Notes under the pieces: model-generated
What the model saw: only the letters and a program-made list of their open reading frames with translations
Told to the model about the DNA's origin: nothing
Database searches by the model: none
Source of the DNA: Thermoleophilia bacterium
Lineage (GTDB): Bacteria > Actinomycetota > Thermoleophilia > Miltoncostaeales > Miltoncostaeaceae
Direction: 5' to 3'
Length of the DNA: 47,898 bases
Assembly (NCBI GenBank): GCA_017882585.1
Contig: JADGPF010000032.1
Location: 1-47,898 of the forward strand
Program-made: the position numbers and the translations under genes
Part shown: positions 36,919 through 44,640 of the stretch, one piece after another
How positions within the stretch are numbered: position 1 is the first letter of the stretch
Layout of the letters: every line of letters begins with the position of its first letter

Positions 36919-37373
36919 GCGAGCTCCTTGGCGAGGACGTCGAGCGCGTCACGGTAGCCCTCGAGTCCACGCCCCCAGATCGCCGTCAGCGCGAGGTCGC
37001 GCACCACCGATATGCCTCGATGCGGCTCGAGCGCGGCCCGCGCCTCGACGTCGGAGATATGAACCTCGATGAACGGCGCACCGAGCGCCTCCAGAGCGTC
37101 CCGAATCGACCACTGGTAGTGGGTCCACGCGCCGGGGTTCACGATCGCTCCGTCGACGATCCCGGACAGGCCGTGCACGTGCTCCAGGAATGCACCCTCG
37201 TGGTCTGATTGAAAGCACCCGACACGCATTCCGCGCTCGGCGGCCCAGCCACGCACCTGCTGTTCGAGGTCGAACAGCGAGAACTGCCCGTAGTGCTGTG
37301 ACGGACGCCTTCCGAGCATCCCGAGATTCGGACCGTGCAGCACCGCAATGCGAGGGACGTCCTGAGCGCTCAT
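36915..37373 (-). CDS. aroQ: Type II 3-dehydroquinate dehydratase
   Basis: Third step of the shikimate pathway, dehydrating 3-dehydroquinate. The 152-residue protein has the flavodoxin-like pattern: VLHGPNLGMLGRRPSQHYGQ with the lid Arg and catalytic Tyr, QSDHEGAFLEHVH, NPGAWTHYQWSIRDAL with the substrate Asn, His and Asp, and FIEVHISDVEARAALEPH with the catalytic His and Ser. Compared with the Mycobacterium tuberculosis enzyme, the second Arg of the usual AREEFR segment is Glu here, while the first Arg is kept. That divergence may affect the enzyme or reflect a local shift. ATGA overlaps couple it to aroB and GTGA to pepQ. Confidence 0.9.
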   Translation of the reverse strand: MSAQDVPRIAVLHGPNLGMLGRRPSQHYGQFSLFDLEQQVRGWAAERGMRVGCFQSDHEGAFLEHVHGLSGIVDGAIVNPGAWTHYQWSIRDALEALGAPFIEVHISDVEARAALEPHRGISVVRDLALTAIWGRGLEGYRDALDVLAKELA

Positions 37374-38476
37374 CGCAACTCCTCGATGGCCGCGACGACG
37401 AGTTCGCGGGACGGGTTCTGACGCAGCACTACCGTACCCGGCTCGTGCACGAGCACCATATTGAACGATGTCGCGCTCGCCTTCTTGTCACGGGCCATCG
37501 CGTCGAGGATGTCGTCGGTCGGGACGTCGGCGGCTAGCTGAGTCGGCAGTCCGTGCCGAGTCAGGATCGCGGCGGTGCGCGACCGCCAGGTCACGGGGGC
37601 CCCACACAGCTCATGCCCGATGCGCAACGCGGCCAGCAATCCCAGGCTGATCGCTTCGCCGTGGTGGTAGCGCCCGTACCCTGCGGCGGCCTCGATCCCG
37701 TGGCCGACCGTGTGCCCGAGATTCAGGCTTGCACGCAGGCCCTGCTCGAGCTCGTCTTGGCTGACCACGTTCAGCTTGTGCGCAACGCAGTCGCGGATCA
37801 ACTCGACGAGCGCCGCGGGCTCTCCCGGCAACGGTGCCGGCCACGCCTCGACGCGCGCAAACAACTCAGACGAGTCCAGGAGCCCGTACTTGACGACCTC
37901 GGCGAAGCCACACGCCAGCTCCCGCGGCGGGAGCCCCGCCAGCACGTCGGGATCCATCACGACGAACTGCGGCTGCCAGATTGCCCCGACGTAGTTCTTG
38001 GCCTCCGGCAGGTCGACGCCGGTCTTGCCGCCGATCGCCGAATCGACCATGGCCAGCAGCGTGGTGGGCACGTGCACGAGTTTGATGCCGCGCTGGTAGC
38101 TCGCCGCAACGAAGCCGGCCAGATCGCCGATCACGCCGCCGCCGATCGCGACGACCGCGTCGGTGCGTCGGATCCCGCGCTGTGCGGCCACGCGGCAGAT
38201 TCGCTCGAGCTCCTGGAGCGTCTTTGACGGCTCACCCGGCGGGACCGCGACGGGGACCACGCGCACGCCGGCGGCCCGCAGGCGATCCTCGACCGCCTGC
38301 GCGAGTGCGGCGACGGCGCCGTCGAACACGACCAGCGCGGCGTCCCCGACGCGCCGCTCGATCCAGAGGTCGCCGATGTTCGTAATCTCGCCCGGCCCGA
38401 TGCACACCGGAAACCGCGCCGCACCGATCTCACCCCAAACCACGTGCCTGGGCACGGGCACGTGGCCGGTCGTCAT
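37370..38476 (-). CDS. aroB: 3-Dehydroquinate synthase
   Basis: Second step of the shikimate pathway, converting DAHP to 3-dehydroquinate with NAD and a divalent metal. The 368-residue protein contains the NAD-binding VAIGGGVIGDLAGFVAASY, the QRGIKLVHVPTTLLAMVDSA and GGKTGVDLPEAKNYVGAIWQP blocks, a metal-binding Glu in ACGFAEVVKYG, and the two His of LNLGHTVGHGIEA and YHHGEAISLG. The ATG overlaps the aroK stop and its stop overlaps aroQ, both by ATGA. Confidence 0.97.
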   Translation of the reverse strand: MTTGHVPVPRHVVWGEIGAARFPVCIGPGEITNIGDLWIERRVGDAALVVFDGAVAALAQAVEDRLRAAGVRVVPVAVPPGEPSKTLQELERICRVAAQRGIRRTDAVVAIGGGVIGDLAGFVAASYQRGIKLVHVPTTLLAMVDSAIGGKTGVDLPEAKNYVGAIWQPQFVVMDPDVLAGLPPRELACGFAEVVKYGLLDSSELFARVEAWPAPLPGEPAALVELIRDCVAHKLNVVSQDELEQGLRASLNLGHTVGHGIEAAAGYGRYHHGEAISLGLLAALRIGHELCGAPVTWRSRTAAILTRHGLPTQLAADVPTDDILDAMARDKKASATSFNMVLVHEPGTVVLRQNPSRELVVAAIEELR

Positions 38477-38997
38477 GCCCCGGCTCCCGCCGGGAGTCCC
38501 AACCGGACCCGCACCGCAGCGTCGACCGCCTCGATGACCGCCTCGAAGGGCTGGTCCGCATCGAGGATGATGTGCGCCGCCTCGGCATAGGCCGCCTCGC
38601 GGCGCGCATAGCGGCGCAGGAACCTGTCACGGTCGGTCGCCAGCGGGCGCGTCGAGCCGGTCACTCGCTGCCACAGGACGTCCGAATCGGCGCGCAGCCA
38701 CACGACGCATGCCACCCGCTGGAGCATGTCCCGCGTGCGGGGGCTCTCGAGCGCACCGCCCCCGATCGCAAGCACCCCGGGCGGATCCATGCCGACGATC
38801 TCGCGGATCGTCCGCTCCTCGGTACGCCGGAACCACAACTCGCCCTTGGTCGCGAAGATCTTCGGAATGTCGATGCCCGCCTCGTGCTCGATGCGCTCGT
38901 CGGAATCGACGAACGCACGCGTCAGGCGGCCGGCGGCGGCACGTCCGACCGTGCTCTTGCCCGCTCCCATATAGCCGGTGAGGACGACCCAGGCCAT
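38473..38997 (-). CDS. aroK: Shikimate kinase
   Basis: Phosphorylates shikimate at the 3-OH. The 174-residue protein has Walker A GYMGAGKSTVG, the substrate Asp in FVDSDERIE, the Arg in WFRRTEERTIRE, the GGGALESPRTRDML shikimate loop, the adenine/lid segment STRPLATDRDRFLRRYARRE and a closing helix. ATG 38997 is preferred: the open frame continues upstream to 39213 but only in the shadow of aroC. The start lies 10 bases after the aroC stop. Confidence 0.95.
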   Translation of the reverse strand: MAWVVLTGYMGAGKSTVGRAAAGRLTRAFVDSDERIEHEAGIDIPKIFATKGELWFRRTEERTIREIVGMDPPGVLAIGGGALESPRTRDMLQRVACVVWLRADSDVLWQRVTGSTRPLATDRDRFLRRYARREAAYAEAAHIILDADQPFEAVIEAVDAAVRVRLGLPAGAGA

Positions 38998-39007
38998 CGC
39001 GGGAGGC

Positions 39008-40168
39008 CTAATCGCGAACCGTGGCCAGGTAGCGCGCCACGCTGTCGTCGAGCTGTCCGATCGCGTCGCCGCCGAACTTCTCCAACAGTGCCTGGGCCAG
39101 CACCAGCGCGAGCATCGCCTCACCGATGACGGCTGCCGCGGGCACCGCGCAGATGTCCGAGCGCTCCTTGAAGGCCGCGCGTGGCTCCTTGGTGGCGACG
39201 TCCACCGACGCAAGCGGTCGTGAGAGTGTCGAGATCGGCTTCATTGCGGCGCGCACGACGATCGGTGCGCCGTGGGTCATGCCCCCCTCGAGCCCGCCGG
39301 AACGGTTGGTGTGCCGGTGATACCCCTGCTCGGGATCCCAGAAGATCTCGTCGTGTGCCTGTGAGCCGGGAAGCTCCCCGAGCTGGAAGCCGGCCCCGAT
39401 CTCGACGCCCTTGATTGCCTGGATGCCGAGGAACGCCTGCCCGATACGGCCGTCGAGCCGGGCGTCGCCGGAGACATGCGACCCGAGCCCCGGCATGACG
39501 CCAAACGCGAGCACCTCGAACACTCCCCCGAGGGTGTCGTGGTTCTTGCCGGCGGTCTGGATCACGTCGCGCATCGCGGCCGAGGCGTCCGTGTCAAGAC
39601 AGCGGACGGGGCTCGCGTCAACCCCGGCGAAGTCCTCGAGGTGCAGATCCTGCCCGTAGGGGACGTGCACGGCACCGATCCGCACCACATGGCTGCGAAT
39701 CTCCGTGCCGTAGCGGCGCAACAGCGCCTTGGCAACGCCACCTGCGGCGACGCGAGCGGCGGTTTCGCGGGCGCTGGCGCGCTCGAGGATCGGACGCAGG
39801 TCCTGCCCCTCGTACTTGATCATGCCCGCAAGGTCCGCGTGGCCCGGTCGCGGCAGGGTGATCGGCTCGACGGGCGCGCCCGGCTCCCAGACCGCCATGC
39901 GGTCCTCGGCCCAGTTCGGGAAATCGAGGTTCGGGATCTCGAGCGTCAGCGGGCTGCCGATGGTGCGCCCGTGACGCAGGCCGCTCTTGACGCTGACGCG
40001 ATCCGTTTCGATCTTCATCCGCCCGCCTCGGCCGTAGCCGAGCTGACGCCGCGCGAGATCGATATCGATGTCCGCGGGGACGAGCTCGAGTCCGGCCGGA
40101 AGCCCCTCCATGATCGCGAAGAGCGCCGGCCCGTGTGATTCTCCGGCTGTGCGATAGATCAGGGCCAT
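39008..40168 (-). CDS. aroC: Chorismate synthase
   Basis: Last step of the common shikimate pathway, FMN-dependent anti-elimination of EPSP phosphate. The 386-residue protein carries the three family signatures: GESHGPALFAIMEGLPAG, GKNHDTLGGVFEVLAFG with the surrounding region, and RSGGLEGGMTHGAPIVVRAAMKP. RQLGYGRGGRMKIETDRV near residue 50 is also diagnostic. It heads the aroC-aroK-aroB-aroQ run, which continues into pepQ and efp. About 200 bases upstream the divergent small ORF begins. Confidence 0.97.
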   Translation of the reverse strand: MALIYRTAGESHGPALFAIMEGLPAGLELVPADIDIDLARRQLGYGRGGRMKIETDRVSVKSGLRHGRTIGSPLTLEIPNLDFPNWAEDRMAVWEPGAPVEPITLPRPGHADLAGMIKYEGQDLRPILERASARETAARVAAGGVAKALLRRYGTEIRSHVVRIGAVHVPYGQDLHLEDFAGVDASPVRCLDTDASAAMRDVIQTAGKNHDTLGGVFEVLAFGVMPGLGSHVSGDARLDGRIGQAFLGIQAIKGVEIGAGFQLGELPGSQAHDEIFWDPEQGYHRHTNRSGGLEGGMTHGAPIVVRAAMKPISTLSRPLASVDVATKEPRAAFKERSDICAVPAAAVIGEAMLALVLAQALLEKFGGDAIGQLDDSVARYLATVRD

Positions 40169-40372
40169 GGGCGGGAAAGTCTACCGACCCGTCCGGGTGC
40201 GCGGGGGCACGCGTGGGAATGGCTCGGGCACCGGGTCCACGAAACCGCCCACACCGGCGAGCTCTTCGCCGTTTTCCGCGTAGTGCGCACGGACTTGCCG
40301 ACCAAACCACAAGACAACGGCCGCATATCGCGTCATACTTCCCACACGACTCCGACAAGGGGTGTGCCCTGA

Positions 40373-40570
40373 ATGACCGAGACAACACCGCAGTCTGTTA
40401 CCGCCGAGCTCGAGCGGGCACGCGACGACTACCTCGCAGTTTCCCGCGGAGCGCACCTCTACGCGTCTCCTGGTGACCACGAGGAGGCCGAGCGCCGCGC
40501 GTGGGAGCGTCTGGAGTTGGCGCTCGCCGCCGCCCATCGCGTCGAGCAGCAGACAGCCGGGTCCGCCTAG
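40373..40570 (+). CDS. Small helical hypothetical protein
   Basis: A 65-residue acidic protein, predicted to be two helices: residues about 7-25 (SVTAELERARDDYLAVSRG) and 33-60 (GDHEEAERRAWERLELAL and after). The ATG is preceded by AAGGGG at a spacing of about 10 bases. It stands alone on the plus strand between aroC and the pilus genes. The region 40571-40656 after it shows nothing recognisable. No family was recognised. Confidence 0.6.
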   Translation: MTETTPQSVTAELERARDDYLAVSRGAHLYASPGDHEEAERRAWERLELALAAAHRVEQQTAGSA

Positions 40571-40656
40571 TCCGACCGCGCGCCCGCCGCACGCGGCGCG
40601 CCGTCCCACTGCCGCCCGTGGCGTCACGTCGCGGCCGGCGGCCCGCGGGCTCCCGC

Positions 40657-41352
40657 CTAGGCCGAATGCACGCTCAGCAGATGGATTACCGTCGTGGTAT
40701 TGGCGGTTTGATTGTCCAGCGTGAGCGTCTGACCGACCTTGATCGTCACCGAGCTCGCCCCGTTGGCAAGCAGTGCCCCGTTGAGCCCGAGCACGACTTT
40801 GGTGGACGTGATCGAGTTCACGATGAATTGCTGGGTCTCCGGCGGGATGGCATCGCGCAGGTACGCGACGACCGGCTCGCCGTTGATGTCAAACTCGGCC
40901 GCGAGCGTTTGCCCGGTCGGCGTCGTGCCGGTGACCGGCGTCGTGGGTGTGGTCGTCGGCGTGCCGCCGCTTGAGGGCACCGCGCTGGTTGCGCCGCTGC
41001 CCAGGGAAATCGGTGATGTCGTGGTGGTCGGTGTCGACCCGAAGCTCAGCGAGTTGCCGGACGCCGCACCGCTCCCGACGACTTGGACGAATGCGTCACG
41101 CGGCTGGCCGAAGGTGATCAGGCTGCCCAAGGTGCCGGTCGGCGCGGTTGGGGTCGTCGCGGTGGTCGCGCCGTAGAGCTGGGCGGTCGGCAGCGCACCG
41201 CCAGCCGGCGAGACGCCGGAGATCTGGGGTCCGACCGAGCTCGAGGCGACCGCGCCCGAACTCCCGCCGCCCGAGTTCGACTGGTTGTACATGAACCACA
41301 GCCCGGCCACGGCAACGGCTGCGACGCCCGCGATGACATAGCGACGATTCAT
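40657..41352 (-). CDS. Hypothetical membrane-anchored protein in the PilP position of the pilus operon
   Basis: A 231-residue protein with an N-terminal membrane anchor (YVIAGVAAVAVAGLWFMYNQ), then a long Gly/Ser/Thr/Pro-rich extracytoplasmic linker, and a compact C-terminal beta domain (AEFDINGEPVVAYLRDAIPP to the end). Its place directly after PilO, with an ATGA overlap, matches PilP, the lipoprotein that links PilNO to the secretin in Gram-negatives. No lipobox Cys is present and sequence likeness to PilP is not evident, so the name is not assigned. In a monoderm cell it might instead contact the wall. Confidence 0.65.
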   Translation of the reverse strand: MNRRYVIAGVAAVAVAGLWFMYNQSNSGGGSSGAVASSSVGPQISGVSPAGGALPTAQLYGATTATTPTAPTGTLGSLITFGQPRDAFVQVVGSGAASGNSLSFGSTPTTTTSPISLGSGATSAVPSSGGTPTTTPTTPVTGTTPTGQTLAAEFDINGEPVVAYLRDAIPPETQQFIVNSITSTKVVLGLNGALLANGASSVTIKVGQTLTLDNQTANTTTVIHLLSVHSA

Positions 41353-42065
41353 CCCAGGCCCCCTGACTTGGCAGGTGTCGTGGTGGTACCGGGCGAGGTC
41401 GAGGTCCCCGAACTGCCCGAACCAGTGGTGCCGCCGGTTGGGGCCGTGCCACTCGAGGAGCTGGGCCCCCCAGTCGACCCCGATGTCGAGAACGTCATCA
41501 ACTGAAGCGTTGCCAGCACGCCGTTCCGGACCGAGGTCGTCGTACCCGACGATCCGGCGAGGGTCATCTGGACGCCGGTGACCGCGAAGAGCCGGCCCTT
41601 GATCGCCACCGACCCGCTGCTGGACACGTTGACCTGGTGATGGACCCGGTAGATGAAGTCGTCGACGTTGAAGAACCGACCGACGACGTCCACCTCGTAG
41701 ATCGTGGCGGTCACGTTATTGACAGGGGTGGTCGAGATCGTCCGCACCTGGCTGAGTGTCACATCCGAGGCCTTGGCAAGCGCCTGGAGCTCGAGGATCA
41801 TGCCGGGTGTCTGGGGCCCGAGGGGAATCGCCTCGGCCAGCCGAAATGCCTTGGCGAGTTCGGCCGGCTGGTTGGCGGCGAGCGTCTCGAGCTGCGCCAC
41901 CTGTTGGCGGTCCGCGGCGATCGCGGTCTGCTCGGTCGCCAGCTGGGCGGACGCGTTGCTCTCGCGCGTGCGGGCCGGCGAGACGACCGACATGTAGATG
42001 ATGACCATCACGGCGACGGTCGCGATCGCTCCGAGGATGAGCCACCGCTGTGGCGAGAGCCTCAT
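41349..42065 (-). CDS. pilO: Type IV pilus inner-membrane protein PilO-like
   Basis: A 238-residue bitopic protein. After a short basic start comes one membrane helix (WLILGAIATVAVMVIIYMSV), then a coiled-coil segment (about 30-70) and a ferredoxin-like PilO domain (ILELQALAKASDVTLSQVRT to about residue 180; YEVDVVGRFFNVDDFIYRVH is typical). The C-terminal tail is Ser/Gly/Thr-rich. Overlaps of 4 bases join it to pilN and to the next gene. PilM-N-O form the alignment platform for pilus assembly. Confidence 0.85.
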   Translation of the reverse strand: MRLSPQRWLILGAIATVAVMVIIYMSVVSPARTRESNASAQLATEQTAIAADRQQVAQLETLAANQPAELAKAFRLAEAIPLGPQTPGMILELQALAKASDVTLSQVRTISTTPVNNVTATIYEVDVVGRFFNVDDFIYRVHHQVNVSSSGSVAIKGRLFAVTGVQMTLAGSSGTTTSVRNGVLATLQLMTFSTSGSTGGPSSSSGTAPTGGTTGSGSSGTSTSPGTTTTPAKSGGLG

Positions 42066-42757
42066 GGTGTCGCCCCGGTGCCTGTGGCCGTCGTCGCCGC
42101 CGAGGCGCTCGCAGCCGCCGCGGAGACGTCAAGCGCCTGTGCGTTGACCGGGACATCGATGGTGAACGCGATGATCGTCTTGTTTGAGGTCGTGGTCGTC
42201 TGCGAGGACGCCAGGCGCGGCGTGCCGAGACCCGGCACGGTCGCCAGCCGCGAGAGCGTGTCGGCGACCTCGCCCTGTGTGAACGCGTCGCCGACGATGT
42301 GCAGCCCCTGCGGTGCCGTCGTATCCGGCTGCGGGAGCGTTCCTGCCGGAGCCGCCGAATTTGCCCCCGCGGACGTCGTGGGCGTCGTCGGCAGCGAAGC
42401 GTTGATCGTGTTGACCCAGACCCCGCTCGGGAGGACCGTCACGACGTCCCGGACGACGCGCTCCCAGTCGATCCGGGCCGCGGCCAGTTGACCGACCACC
42501 ACGGCTTGCGCGACGAGCGCCTGCTTGCGTTGACTATAGATCCCGAGCGCGGCGACCTGCTGATCGAGGGCGGCCTTTTGCGCCTGGGCTTGCGTAACCT
42601 GGGCCGCGACCGAGTCGGCGGATTGGCTTGTCGAATAGGCCCAGAAGCCCATGACCGCGACGGCGGTCGCGGCCCCGATGATCAGCAGCCGCGGTCGGTT
42701 GCCGGCGAGCCCGCCGGAAAGTCCCTGACTCTTCGGGAGGAGATTGACCGCTCTCAC
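42062..42757 (-). CDS. pilN: Type IV pilus assembly protein PilN-like
   Basis: A 231-residue protein starting with the PilN cytoplasmic signature MRAVNLLPKS, which binds PilM in other systems, then a membrane helix (LLIIGAATAVAVMGFWAYS), a coiled coil (about 48-85) and a periplasmic-type domain (RIDWERVVRDVVTVLPSGVW and the VADTLSRLATVPGLGTPRL part). The C-terminus is Ala/Thr-rich. GTG start sharing GTGA with pilM and ATGA with pilO. Confidence 0.88.
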   Translation of the reverse strand: MRAVNLLPKSQGLSGGLAGNRPRLLIIGAATAVAVMGFWAYSTSQSADSVAAQVTQAQAQKAALDQQVAALGIYSQRKQALVAQAVVVGQLAAARIDWERVVRDVVTVLPSGVWVNTINASLPTTPTTSAGANSAAPAGTLPQPDTTAPQGLHIVGDAFTQGEVADTLSRLATVPGLGTPRLASSQTTTTSNKTIIAFTIDVPVNAQALDVSAAAASASAATTATGTGATP

Positions 42758-43830
42758 CGGTTCGCTCCGGCCGAATCGAGCGCGAGACCGATCGCCACCG
42801 ATGCCCGGTGGGCCATCGCCATCGACATTCCGCCCCGGTCGTCGAGTTGGCTGCCCGCGTCACCGATGTCCACCGGCATCCCAAGGCCCTGCTTGAGGTA
42901 GCGGTCGAGTCCGAGACACAACGCGGTTCCACCGGACAGCACGACCCGGTCGATATGGCGCGCAAACGGTTGCGACCGGTAATAGTCGAGCGAGCGCACG
43001 ACCTCGCGCACCAGCGGACGCGCGGCGAGCGCCAGGGCGTGCTGCACCTCGGCGATCGTCTCGGCGTCCCAGTCGCCATGGGGGTCCCCCACCAGGCCAC
43101 AGGTGATCTTCAGCGCCTCGGCCTGGTCGATCGAGCACTCCATCCGCTGGGCGATCGCTTGGGAGAGGCCCGCCCCGCCGAAGTTGACCAGCCGGGTGAA
43201 ATGGCAGTTCCGATCGACGGACACGATCACGTGGGTCACCTCGGCCCCGACATGGACCACGACCTGGGCGTCGGTATCCGGCGAGCCTTCATCGAGCACG
43301 GAGGCCGGCGGCATCAGTGAGCGGAGGATGGCGAACGCCTCCAGGTCGATCCCCGCCGGCTGCAGCCGCGCGCGCCGTACGACGCGCACCAGCTGATCGA
43401 TCATCTCCCGCGGCGCGGCCACGACCACCAGCCGCTCACGCGGGCCGGCATCGGAAGAGAACTGGCCGATCGACTGAAAATCCATCGCCGCCTGATCGAG
43501 CGGGATCGGGATGTGTTCCTGTGCCTCATAGGCGACCGCCGCGGATCGCTCGCGCTGGTCGGTGAGCAACGGCAGGTCGATCACGCGCACCATCACACGC
43601 TGGTTGGCGATGCCCAGACGCACACGACGCCCCGAGAAGCCCCCGCTCTTCCAGATCCGGCGCACGAACTCCGCGAGCTCATCCGGCTCTTGGATCTCCC
43701 CGTCGTGGATGAGCCCGCTCGGCAGCGGCTCCACGTTCGCGTTGGTCAGGCTGACGCGCTCGCGGGTGGTGGTGACTTCCACCGCCGCGATCGCGCTTGA
43801 GCCCAGGTCGAGTGCGACGACGCCGCTCAT
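42754..43830 (-). CDS. pilM: Type IV pilus actin-like ATPase PilM
   Basis: Cytoplasmic actin-fold protein that binds PilN. The 358-residue sequence has the phosphate-1 loop VVALDLGSSAIAAVEV, the EAQEHIPIPLDQAAMDFQ segment, phosphate-2 loop region VVVHVGAEVTHVIVSVD, the GGAGLSQAIAQRM helix and the adenosine loop DRVVLSGGTALCLGLDRYL. These are the standard PilM elements. It is the first gene after a 39-base gap downstream of the prepilin peptidase. Confidence 0.93.
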   Translation of the reverse strand: MSGVVALDLGSSAIAAVEVTTTRERVSLTNANVEPLPSGLIHDGEIQEPDELAEFVRRIWKSGGFSGRRVRLGIANQRVMVRVIDLPLLTDQRERSAAVAYEAQEHIPIPLDQAAMDFQSIGQFSSDAGPRERLVVVAAPREMIDQLVRVVRRARLQPAGIDLEAFAILRSLMPPASVLDEGSPDTDAQVVVHVGAEVTHVIVSVDRNCHFTRLVNFGGAGLSQAIAQRMECSIDQAEALKITCGLVGDPHGDWDAETIAEVQHALALAARPLVREVVRSLDYYRSQPFARHIDRVVLSGGTALCLGLDRYLKQGLGMPVDIGDAGSQLDDRGGMSMAMAHRASVAIGLALDSAGANR

Positions 43831-43869
43831 GAGTCCGTATTCCAGTCGTGATCCACCATTGACCTCTGC

Positions 43870-44640
43870 TCAGGCGAGCCGGCTCGTATACCAGTTGACA
43901 ATTGCGGGCCCCCACATGAGGCCGACGACCGCGCCCGCCGCCAGAAAGGGACCGAACGGCACCGCGATCTTCCGGGCCGAGGCGCCGCGTCGGGCAATCA
44001 GCGCGATGCCCAGCAGCGCGCCGGCGGCAAACGCGATGCCCATCGCCGGGATCACCGACAGGCCGAGCACGGCGCCCATCAGCACCGCGAACTTCGCGTC
44101 GCCGAGACCCATTCCGGCGGGAAAGACCAGCCAGATTACAAACAGGAATCCGCCCGCCCCCAGCGCGGCGAGCACCGGCACCCACCAGCGACCCGGATGC
44201 GCGGCGATCCCGAGTGCAAGGCCGACAACTGCCGCCGGCACCACGATCACGTCGGGGATGAGCTGATACTCCAGATCGATCACGACGACCGGAACGAGCA
44301 CCATGCCTAAGAGCGCGGCGGCAAGCCCCGTAAGGGTCGGCCCGAAGGCAGCGATCGCGCCGGCAGACAGCAGCGCGGTGGCCGCCTCGATCGCGGGGTA
44401 GCGCCAATGGATGCCGCTGCCGCAACCACGGCAGCGGCCCCGCTGCCACAGCCACGAGGCCACCGGCACGAGCTCGTGTGTATGCAGCGTGCGCTCGCAC
44501 CCGGTGCAGTGCGAACGCGGCGCGACGACCGATTCGCCGCGCGGCCAGCGCCACACGACGACGGTCCAGAAGGATCCGACCGCGAGTCCAATGACCCCGG
44601 CCAGCAGCGTCCACCACCACAACGGCACCGTCGTACCCAT
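43870..44640 (-). CDS. pilD: Prepilin peptidase / N-methyltransferase (A24 family)
   Basis: Multi-pass membrane aspartic protease that cuts and N-methylates prepilins. Of 256 residues, the N-terminal domain has the four-Cys metal site CTGC...CRGC typical of bifunctional enzymes. The catalytic Asp pair is in VVVIDLEYQLIPD and the GxGD-type MGLGDAKFA. About seven to eight hydrophobic helices are visible. ATG 44640 shares TGATG with the stop of the FN3-like gene; GTG 44643 is one codon earlier and also possible. Confidence 0.93.
   Translation of the reverse strand: MGTTVPLWWWTLLAGVIGLAVGSFWTVVVWRWPRGESVVAPRSHCTGCERTLHTHELVPVASWLWQRGRCRGCGSGIHWRYPAIEAATALLSAGAIAAFGPTLTGLAAALLGMVLVPVVVIDLEYQLIPDVIVVPAAVVGLALGIAAHPGRWWVPVLAALGAGGFLFVIWLVFPAGMGLGDAKFAVLMGAVLGLSVIPAMGIAFAAGALLGIALIARRGASARKIAVPFGPFLAAGAVVGLMWGPAIVNWYTSRLA

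Noticed and set aside
40169-40372. Possible gene or regulatory RNA between aroC and the small plus-strand ORF
   Set aside because: Only composition-driven frames and no convincing -10/-35 pair or stable structure could be recognised.
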